Source of the DNA: Adiantum capillus-veneris
Lineage: Eukaryota > Streptophyta > Polypodiopsida > Polypodiales > Pteridaceae
NCBI GenBank assembly: GCA_014529385.2
Contig: CM043969.1
Location: 72,861,176-72,925,175, forward strand
Direction: 5' to 3'
Length of the DNA: 64,000 nucleotides
This document shows positions 36,857 to 48,083 of the stretch, in pieces. The translations under genes were made by a program, and so were the position numbers. The notes beneath the pieces were generated by a model that saw only the letters and a program-made list of their open reading frames with translations, made no database searches and had not been told where the DNA came from. Within the stretch, counting starts at the first letter, position 1, and each line of letters begins with the position of its first letter.

Positions 36857-39800
36857 AGAAGAAGAAGCGAGTTTTAACGTCGTAGGAAAATATCCCAAGA
36901 GACCTTAAAGATCTAGTCGACGAGATTCTTTGACGCATTAGTAAATCATCTTGAAATTTGAGCTTACTTGGTCGTGGGTGGTACGTCACAGTATTGTGGA
37001 ATTATGCTCGTTTGCGGAGGCAAGAGCCTTTTGCACACGTAAAAGTTAAGGGACAGGTTGCAAGATGCTACTTGGTGAAGTTCAACAACTATCCACCTAT
37101 GGATACAAAGTGGATGGAAGAACATGAACTGTTAGAGTCCCCAAATGTATTGCAGCTTTACTTTGAGGCCTTTGGGTTACAGCCTATGTATGCCCCAACC
37201 CAATGTCTGCAAAGGAGGGGTAATGATAGAGCTAGCACATCAAATGTACTCATGGATTCAATGCAATCAATAGCAGTGTACAGTTTGACAAAAGTATGAA
37301 GGTCTCATTAAGTCATTTGTACACATGTTTTGACAGTCTTTCTTGTGGATACATGTGATAATAAAAGGGTGCTTACCACACAAGATCATCTATGGCATGT
37401 ATATATGGCACGCAATCGAGGACGTTTGCGATTTTAAGAGGGTGGTATGTCATGAGGATGTGGCAATTGCTAACTTGAGTAGTTGGTTTCTTTCCGATGA
37501 TTTTTGTTTAATTTTTGGAACCCTCTTTTTGAAGTTGCAAATGACCGGACATTGCGTGGCCAGTGTGAAATGGCCGACGGCCGAGAGTTTCACCCGCAGT
37601 CGGGAAGGGCAGGTCACCACGAGTTGGTCGGGCTAATCGGCACTGGAATCCGATCAGTAAAAGGGTGTTTAGACTCAGTTCAAAGTCATTTAGGCCCCTT
37701 GCGACACTTAAAAGTTGGTGGGTACTAGGAAATTAACTCAAAAGAGGCAAACTGGACACTTGGCGGCTTTTGATGCAATTGCGAGAAGCATCAGCAAGAG
37801 GGGTCACCCATTTCAAGAGAGGGGGCTGATTTCAGCCCATGAAGTGCTACACAGTGTGTGTGAGTAGTGGGTGCAGGTGTTCACAGCTTTAATGGAAAGC
37901 TTGCCTTTTCCCTTGCTCTATGTAGCACGATGATTTGCTCTCGCGCATCTCTCTCTCCCCTTTGCACATATGGTAATGCCCCACTAGTTGGGCTTTTCAG
38001 ATGACCATGTACAGTTCTTGGGGTTCTATGCGCGTTTGCCAAGGCAAGAGCCTTCTATACAGGAACCGGATTAGCTAATGCTAATCCCCTTCAGGTATGC
38101 ATAGTTCCATCGCGAAGGAATGCGAAAATGGAGAGTTTTCTTGTGTGAAAACTCGTCCGATTTACATGGGAACTGTCCCATTGCGTGCGGGAGCACCTGA
38201 GACACGCGTACGCGTGCTCGCTCCACTCGAAACGGTCAAAAACAGAGAACTATAGCCTGCCGTGTTTTTCTGCAGGTTTAGGGTTTTGCACCTAAACTGC
38301 AGGGAATCGCCAGGGGAGCCTCGAAAAGGCCTTGGGATGCGTGTACAGGGCAGTAGGCACCTAAAAGTTTCAAAACAGAAAATTACAGCTTGCTGAAATT
38401 GACATGCAGCTCACTGGAAAGCTTCCATACCGCAAGGGAAAGTGTCCTTGACGTGTACTTTTGATCTACAGGGATATTTGCGCCATTATGTTGGCGAAAT
38501 TGGGTCAAAAACAGCCATGGACAGGTTTGGACAACTTGGTGAGGGCTAGATGCAAGGGTTCAGATCGTTTATTTGCCAAGGGAGCCTCGGGAAAGCATTG
38601 GGTGCTTGTACAAGACAATTCAGAGAGATTTCCCGCGAGGAATCTCGTCTAATTCAAGGGGCAAGTGACCCTACAAATGCGAGAGCTCAAGGGCTACCTA
38701 ATCTGCACGCGGATCGAAGCGCAAAATAGAGAATTCAGCAAGTTGGAATTTCTTGCCAGGTTTTGCAAAGAGCTCTAAAGTGCGTGAAAAGTCGATGTTT
38801 GCTTGGGATTTTGTCCGCGGAGAGTTCTAGTGTGGTTATGTTGCCGAAATCGGGTTGGAGTAGAGGAATTTCAGCTTGATAAAAGTGGGACATCTTGTGG
38901 AAGTTTACAGGTTTTTCTGAAGTATAATAAGAATAAAGAAATACCGAGAGGGGAGCCAGTCTTTGGGGCCAACATGGTGCCGTTGTCTGCTTGGTAGCGC
39001 TCTAGCTGTCAGCCCGTGGTTTGTCTTGAAGTGTTGAATTCCAGTCACAGGCTTATTCGTGAAGTCCCTTTGTGTCGTAAAGTTAAGGTAAAGAAATTCG
39101 GGTGAAAGCCAAAGCCTACCGCCCCACGGGCCGGTTTCAGACCCCGCTGGCGCCATTGTGTTCGTGACCACGGTAGTTTAGTACATGGTAGAGCGATGTG
39201 GGTTACTCTAGAGATTGATGATACCGTGGTTGGTGGGATGTGCATCTATGCCCCCACTTCAACCCAAGAGAGAGTTGAGTGCTGGCAACAAATTGTACTT
39301 TCATTGCCTCCTGTGGATTCGTCTATGCCTAGACGTGGATCACGCATACTTACTTGACCTGGTGTTAAGAGGATACCTCATTGTCTCAGCTAATTCAAGA
39401 TGCTTGGATACACACTGCTTCTTTAGATACAACATCCCATTTGCTTACATGTATCACTGTGTCCTCTGAAGGCTTGTAGACAAACCTCTTTAGAACGACG
39501 ACGACGCCTTTTTCGCAGGGAGCGTGGTGATGAGTTCTTGGGTGAGCGTGAGGTTGACACTAGAGAGACACTTAGCCACATTCAGACTTAGAAATTGGAA
39601 TTTGCCTACAAGCTTTGGTCTCGACATGGATATCCAAAGCGGATACGATGAACAAGGATTTCTTTGCCCACTTCCGCGAGCGTCCCAAGGGGACTTCCAT
39701 TAGAGCCTTACTTGATTTTGCAGACAAATTACATACGGATCCTGACGAGGTCCTTGGCATATCTTCAGATTATTTTGAGCATTTAATTATTGCTGATCAA

Positions 39801-42800
39801 ACTAGCCTTAGGATCTTTAGCCTTGAGGCGGGCGTTGATCTGAAACACTGACCTTACTACAAAAATGAAAAACATTGTTACTTCTTCTTCAACTTCAACC
39901 AGCAATGTGATGACTCTTAGGTACGTCTTTTCGAACCTTCTTTCTTTTCAGTAGTAGCTAGAAGTAGTCATGATCTGTATCAAGAAATATTTAAGTTTTT
40001 AGCTAGGTTTAATTTGAAGAATTTGCATGTTTTTGGTGATGGTCCTATTCGTTGGGCTTCTTTCAAGAATGTCTTAGTTAGTACTCATTACACAAGTTCT
40101 TCCATAAAAGCCCTCAATCATTTGAGGCGTTTAAGGGAAAAACATCTTATGGTAGATCGTCCTTTAAGTCCGGTTCATACCTCCCAAGTTATTTATGTTA
40201 TTTATAGTATTCGTGATAGTTCTATGATATATGTTGGCCAAACCTTTCAAACAGCTTTTGTCTGTTTCCAGGAACATGTAAGAGAAGTGAGAAAAGTTCA
40301 AAGTAAGAGCACTGTACGTGAAAGTGTGAAACCCTTGTATGCGGCAATAGCAAAACATGGCTTTGAGTCTTTTTGTTGTTTTCCCATTGAGCACATAGAG
40401 GGTAATTTTAGAAACTCTAAAAACTCTAAAGAGTTCTATAACTCAGCGTGGCCTCGAGAGTTGTTTTGGATGAGAACTTTGCATACTTTTTTCCCTAAAG
40501 GTTTCAACTTGGAAGGAAAGTCTTCTTTACGTAAAAATAAGACAATTTACCATAAGAAACCTATGCTTTGGCGAAGATATCCCAAACCCGAGTTAGTTCT
40601 CCTTGTAAGTCAATTTAAAAGAACTTGGATTCCTAAAGGTTCTTGTTCAGATCCACCTATTGCTGAAATCAATCTAGTTGTCTTGCACAACACTATTTCT
40701 AGTAGAGTACAAGGTCTCCCTAGGGCTTCAATCTCTAGAATTAAGAGTGATGACCCTTCTAACCATAGAAATTTTGCTTATAGGGATTTCAAACGGAGGT
40801 TGGTTTATCTATCTAGAGCCATGGAGTTGGGTTCTTTTTCTTATAAATTATTTGTAAGGTATAATATAAGGATCCTATTTAAGCTCTTGTATGGAACTAC
40901 TTTTATGAAGATTTGGAGCTAAGAGAGTCTCATAGTACTCGACTTTGAGTATTGTTAGGCAAATTTTTGAAGTCCAAGTGTCCTAGTTTGAAAAATCCCT
41001 TGGTGGGAAAGAAAGATTTGTTGATAACTATCTTTACCTCCCCTGATTTAGACAAGATTGGATTAAGCTCTATTTTGAGATCTCAAGGAGCTTTTGGATG
41101 CTCTCCTTCCATGTGTGAGAAAGGTATAGAACCATCTCGTCGTAGCTTTCAAATATGTGAAAACTTTAGGACAAAAAGCTTTCAACTATAGTGACATCGT
41201 ACGTAATCTTAAAAAACAAGAAAGGCTAGCAATCTCAATTGTTGATTTCCCTTGTAGTAAAAGTGCCTTTTCTTCTTATGTAAATGGAGCTTTGGGTCAT
41301 GTAGTTACTGCCGATTGTTCTATTCTTCCTTCGGATTCCTTGAAAGACCTTTTCTCAAGAGGTACTAAATATAAGCTCCCTTCCTCAAATGACTCTTGCC
41401 TTCTTAAAGCCATAGAGAAAGGAATTTCTAGTTTTGTAGTAAAGTTTGAGGAGTCTTTAGGAGTTCAAGGTGTTTTTATCCATTAGAAGTCTGTAGTCCT
41501 CAAGAAAGCTTCTTTGAAATTAGCATTTTGGTTTAGGAACGTTTCTTCACGAAGAAATAGCTTATCTTCTTCTAATTGTGATGCTCTTAGGAAATTTCAT
41601 TGTGATTTTGTAATCTCTTACGTAGATAAGTGCTCTAATAACTTTATTGTTACGTGCAAAAAGTTCTATTTAGAATGCTTGTTAGGTGAAGTAAACTCTC
41701 AGACTTGATTGTGATCTTTCGATGTAAGAGGTTATCTTGAAACATCAAGACTTTTGTAAGTCTTTTGGTTTCAAATCTCAGCCTAAATTACCTTTTTTAT
41801 ATACCATTTGGAAGTTCCACAAGAACCCTATAAAGCCTAGATTTATAGCTGCTTCTTGTGACACCTCTTTGATCGAGGTTCCCAAATGGCTTAGTTATTG
41901 TTTCTAAGCCATTTTACCTAGCATAAATGAATTGTGGAAAAATATGATGAAGGAAGTAGACGTACCTCCCAATTCAAGTTGGATTTTAAATGATTCAGTA
42001 GGTGTGATTCCTGTTATAAAGTTTTTGAACTCTTCAACAAGCCTTAAGGAGAAATCTTCTCCTTTATGTCTCCAAACTTTTGACTTTACAACGCTATACA
42101 CGAAGCTAAATTTGGAGGACCTTAAATTTAGAGTCAAGTCCCTTATTTCAGAAGTTTTTGCGTACAAGCTTGAGAAGGATAGGTACAAGGCATTGCTAGT
42201 AGAAAAGTAAGCCTTGAACTTTGACATCTTATGGCTGAAAAGTAAGAATGTAGACGTAGACAAAGGAAGAAAGAGATTTACCAGGTTGTAGATGACATTG
42301 ACATCAAATCTTGGTTAGATTTTCTTTTGGACAATTTATATATAACCATCGGCGACTCTCTTTTCAAGCAAACAATTGGTATCCCTATGGGCACCAATTG
42401 TGCTGTTTTTCTTTCTAATTTCTATCTTTTTACTTATGAGTTTGATTTTATGGAGCGTCTTGTCTTTGCTACCATTTGCCCAATATTTTTGCACAAGTTA
42501 TGCAATGTAAGACGCTTTGTAGATGATCTTTTTGTTCCTGACGTTCCTTCTTTTCAAGATTTTATGTACTTGAATTCGAGTTCTGTAGGCGGAGAAATTT
42601 ATTTTAAGGACTTTTGTGAACTTAACTGTACCACAAATAGTGATTGTTGTGCCTTTTTAGACCTTAAGATTTTTCAGACTCCCTTCGGATTAGAAGTAGA
42701 TATCTATGATAAGTGCCTTCAACCAGAATATGCCAATCTAATTATCATCCGTATGCCTCATATTTCTTCAAACATATCTCTTTTAGCTAAGTACGGTGTC

Positions 42801-45221
42801 ATTTGCTCTTAACTATTTAGATTTTCTCGTCTTTGTTCTAGTAAATCTGTTTTTGTTGTTCAATCTTGCCATCTTATTTCTTTACTAGTTGAAAAAGGAT
42901 ACTCATTCAAAAGAATCATGAAAAACGTTCGTTCATTTTTGCATCGCAGTAAGTTTATTTTTAATGTTTCTTTCTCTGGAACGTTCAAGATAACACTAGT
43001 AAATTTAATAGAAGTGGGGAGCTAAAAAGCCCACTTATTGTTTGACTTAATAACACCTTATGTTGTTGTTTTGATCTCTAGCTCTTCTAGTATTTTTACT
43101 ATAGCTTGACAAATGCTAGCCTTTATCATGGTTGAGTATGCCCATCACCTCCGGAGGGTGATAGAAACTTAGCTCGTTGGTTTTGTAGAGTACGTTCAAA
43201 GCATGGATGACCTCTATACAAACATGCACCTACTCTTGGGCACTGATGACGTGAGTAGGGATGTCATAGCTGTTGTCCAAGCTATGCATGATAAAGGTGA
43301 TAATCTTATTCTTCCTGTTTGGACAAGGAGCGAAGTTGAGGTCACATATTGTCAAGTTTGGATCTTTGCTCTTCGTAGGTTTGTAGTAGTATTCATTGTT
43401 CGATTTCGTATTTAGAAACTAAGCTCGTTGGTTTTGTAGAGTACATTTAAAGCATGGATGACCTGTATGCAAACCTGCACCTACTCTTGGGCATTGATGA
43501 CGTGAGTAGGGATGTCATAGCTGTTGTCCAAGCTATGCATGATAAAGGTGATAATCTTATTCTTCCTGTTTGGACAAGCAGCGAAGTTGAGGTCACATAT
43601 TGTCAAGTTTGGATCTTTGCTCTTCGTAGGTTTGTAGTAGTATTCATTGTTCAATTTCGTATTTAGCTAACGTGAGGACTTAAGAATGTGTTCCTTTAGA
43701 AGTTGTTGTGTGAAGTTTGATTTCTAGGATTAAGTTTTAGGAGATGCATGATGCAGTGGCTGGCCTCGGAGAGGACTGGTTGACTAGGTAGTTCTTTTTT
43801 AGCTTTTGGGATGCTCTCAGCCCCATTATGCTTTCAGGTTTGCAGCACATATTTGAGATACCCGCTGCCGAAAAAGGTAATGACCTGTACTCCCATCACA
43901 TCTGCTACTAAACAAGCAGTTGTGTTTCCACTTTTTGCCAATTGTGACATCATATTGGCTACACGCTTTGTAGGTCTCAGATATATGCTCAAAGTTGAAA
44001 AAGGGCCTTGAAAGATTGAAACGATTCGAGTGCAGAGTCCAATTTGATAGTGCCTTAGGTTGCGTGGACTTTTCAAGATAGTCTTTACAAAAACTGTAAA
44101 AGGTGCATCAAACTGTTGAATAAATGTGAGTGCTTTCTTCTTATCTTGTTTGCCATCACAATTTGAACACTTTACACTTTGGCCTACTTGTAGTCTTTCG
44201 ACAGCTCAGTGAACTCAATACATCAAAAGGAATTGTATGATGGAGATTATTTTGTGTGTGTCCATAAGCATTACCAAATCCACGTCGCTTGTCTTCCATT
44301 ATGCCTAGCAAAATGATTACCTGATTCTTCCTCAGGATTTCCATAATGAGCATCATAGAAACCTCACCTTTCCTGGGGCGAACACAAATCATCAGCCGCT
44401 TCAAGGAAAACAGATCCCCATGAATCTGTCTGATCGCTTGTTGAGTTGGGCCTTCTGCCTTTCTCGTTCTGTTGCAGCCAATCTTTCTTGAGTTTCCCTT
44501 GCCAAAAGCTGTGGATTGTTTGCCTTCCTCTGCTTTACCACCGGGTCAAGATCCTTTGCCAGAATGAACTTTGAAAGCTTTCGATCCTTAATAGCAACAA
44601 GAAACCGTCGCATGAGTTGCATGGTTTTTGGTTTAGCTACTTCTTCATCATCCGCCTCAGAGAAAACATCCTCTACAGAATGCTTCTCTTTGATATCGTT
44701 CCCGAGCTCTACTTCTTCATTGTTGTTCTCCTCTTCACTTTCGTGATAGGTAGACTTTGAAATCATTGTGCTGTGCTACCATGCGAAGGTTCGAATTGTT
44801 CGTAAGAGAAGAAAACTGAAAACCAGGCAAACAACAACGAAACATGCAAACAGGCACAATAAACTATGCACACACCCCACACTTGCAGCCATACAAACCA
44901 ACATGCAATAAACAGGAAAACACAGGCAGAGAAAAAACACAGGCAGCAAAATAGAAAAATGTAAGCAGCAAGGAAGAAAATCGAATCGAAACATCGTGTA
45001 CAAAATAGAAAAGAAGACGAAAACCAACACCAGGGTACACAGCGGCTACCCACTTTTCTTTTTTGGTTAAGGGGGTGGGGTGAGGAGAAAGATGGCACCA
45101 ATCTGCACGTCTGCACGCTACAGCAAGCAACCTGGAGAGAGGAGAGATGGGTCCGAAGTGAGCAGCGTTGCTCACCACGAGGGGGCGCTCACAGATGCAG
45201 CGTGAGGGTTTCCTCTTCAAC

Positions 45222-45276
<55 letters not shown>

Positions 45277-47294
45277 GTGCTCTTGTACATCTTCCCCCCT
45301 TTATGCTTATTGGTATTCTGTGTTCCTCTTGTCTGTCCTTTATTAGGGCAGTATCCGACTAGCATAAAGGGGGGAAGATGTACAAGAGCGAGCGTTAGGC
45401 CATTAGCATAAATGAAAGGTTATGTATCTTTCCATGCAAGGCCAGGTCTTGAACAATTTTCTATGATTGGAACTAGAAATGCAAGCATATTAGACAGTTT
45501 TACGTATGCATAAGTGTACAAACTAAGTGTGGGTCTCAAACGATTTAAGCAGAAATGCATAGAGTGGCTTAATGTGTTCAACCATGCTATGCACATGCCT
45601 ACTTGCATGCATGAGAATGTTCCAGGTAAATTTTTGCTTAAAAAAAAGAAGGTACATAAGGCAAGACTGTGTATGTGGGGCGTAGTTGATTCTTACAGTT
45701 ACAATCCATGCAGGTTTTGGATGCAACTAGCAATGAGCCGTGGGGTCCCCATGGAACTCTTATGGCTGAGATTGCTCAAGCTACGAGGAACCAGTAAGTA
45801 TCTACTGCTTGTTTGTATGGATTGCTAAGGCCTAGGAAAAGATGTTTGATTGGGCAAAATATTTTTCTGCTTTCTATTTGCCATGATAAGGAGCAGACAA
45901 GATTGTGTATGTTAGTAGATAATGACTTTGTATGCAGTTATGAACTACAAATGATAATGGCACTCCTTTGGAAGCGTTTAAGCGATACTGGTCATAATTG
46001 GCGGCATGTCTATAAGGTACATGTGGTCTTGACATGTCTATATACCATCTGTTTGCTGAAGCTCAGCATTGCAATGGTTTTTGGGTTTCAGGCTTTGACT
46101 GTGCTGGAGTACCTTGTTGCGCATGGATCAGAGAAAGTAATAGATGATATTGTAGAGCATGTCTACCAAATTACTGTAAGTTTTCTTTTTATGATCCACC
46201 GTGAGTGTAACATTGAAACATCTGATCATAGGTCGATTACAGTTTGTGATATTCTTTAAGCTAGAATCTTCAAGGCTGCATGTAGTTCAAGTATATGGAG
46301 AAGCGTGAATGATGTATCACACTTTGACTTCTGCATGATAAGCATTTTTTTTCCTCCTGTAGATAAGTCTTGAAAATGCAGAGAAGTTCAATTTCTTGAG
46401 AAAGTCCAGTTGTACCTTTTCAAACCTCCAAGCTTCCGAGCACAGGAGTTGACTTTATTTTTTTGTGTTGACAATTGCTAGACTCTTGCAGATTTTCAGT
46501 ATGTGGAGACCAACGGAAAAGACCATGGAATAAATGTCCGGAAAAAGTCTCAAAGCCTTGTGCTACTTGTAAATGACAAGGAAAAGATAAGAGAAGTGAG
46601 GCAAAAAGCTGCTGATAACAGGGACAAGTAAGAGACCAAGTCTCTGATGCTGCAGTTTTGCCTATTCCTTGTGTGTTCTGAACAAGGAAAAAGTAGGCAA
46701 GGATGTTTGTACTATAGTAGAACTTCCGGCACAGATAAATGTCAGATCATTTGTGTCTTTGTGAATCTGTTTTGTTGCGGTCATTCATGCATTTTCTTTG
46801 TACTCATTGTTGTCAGTTAGTGATAACTTTGTCAATAGGTCGCCTTCAGCTAGAAGTTGACTAGGCTTTAAATCTAATATAAAAATGAAGTTTCTGTGTC
46901 AAGCTAGTACTCTCTCTCTCTCTCTCTCTCTCAAATGGGGCTGAAAAGCACGTGAAGGCTTAAAATAAGATTTGAAGGGAAAACCCCCAAAGGATATGAC
47001 AACCCCCAAAGGATATGACACAATTTATATGATCCATGACACAATTTATTTGAAGGGAAAACCCCCAAAGGATATGACACAATTTATATGATCCATGAAG
47101 AAAGCCCTATTGTTGTACAAAAATAATAGCTATTAGTTAGGAACATTTTCTACATAAATCTGCCACGCGCTCTTTGGGTACCAAAGTGATGTAAGGACTC
47201 ATCAATCAAGCTTCCTACACCCCTACGAAATTGAAATCGAGCATCCTAAACACTACATATCGAAGTATCATCCTGCACATGAAGCTCTGTACAG

Positions 47295-47363
<69 letters not shown>

Positions 47364-48039
47364 AGGTTAGGCTTACATACCTAACCACTCGAGGTACCTT
47401 CATTTATAATTTTCTTTAGGTTCCCCGGACACTGTACTAGAGTCACACAGGATGTAATCTTTTGGTCTCATAGGTTGTTTTGGCCTTTTGAAGACGGCAA
47501 TATAACATTTCATTTCATTTCATTTCTCTCTTTCCCTCAGATTTATTAACTTCTCTTTGCAATTACTTGTAGATCATGAACTGAAACTGATTATGCCGAT
47601 AATTTAATTGCATAGGTATGTAGGCGTCTCATCCAGTGGAGGCATGTCCAAGCCTAGTTCATACCAAAGTACAGGAGGAAGCTATGCTGGCGAGGAAAAT
47701 TATGGTCGTTATGGTAGTTCAGACGACTCTAGATATAGTAGAGATGGAGATGTCAGTAGGCACAGAGATGATGATCGTTATGGGGGAGAGAGTGACCGTT
47801 CTAGCCGGCATAGTGATCTGTACAGAGATCATCAAACCAAGGATTATGATGAGGATGTGGATTACCATGGCTCTCACAAGAGAGACGATGATTCCAATAC
47901 AGCACACAATAAGACTGGCGGTCTGTCTTCAAGGTGATTATGGGTGTTCATTATTAATGCTGTCTTTTTTTTGTATTGAGACTGAACAGTAGTCTTCTGA
48001 TAATTGTTTGAGATGTTACTTTTGAGAGAAATCCCATTA

Positions 48040-48083
<44 letters not shown>

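Larger units (their letters stand above)
25066..45713 (+). other. EPSIN intron 2, about 20.6 kb, phase 0
   Basis: It runs from GCAAGC after exon 2 to CCATGCAG before exon 3. It contains, in order: a tandem duplication, GA repeat and telobox-like repeats, an L1-type ORF1 relic, a SINE, a 1439-bp-LTR gypsy with its own nested SINE, a second gypsy LTR, a LINE EN/linker relic, a Penelope-like element, a 251-bp tandem duplication, gag scraps and a perfect inverted repeat. All elements except two minus-strand scraps lie in the sense orientation of the gene. Confidence 0.8.

Noticed and set aside
43143-43290. Hammerhead ribozyme in the Penelope-like element
   Set aside because: CTGATGA occurs at about 43245 and a GAAAC near 43165, but their order and spacing do not form stem II and the catalytic core.
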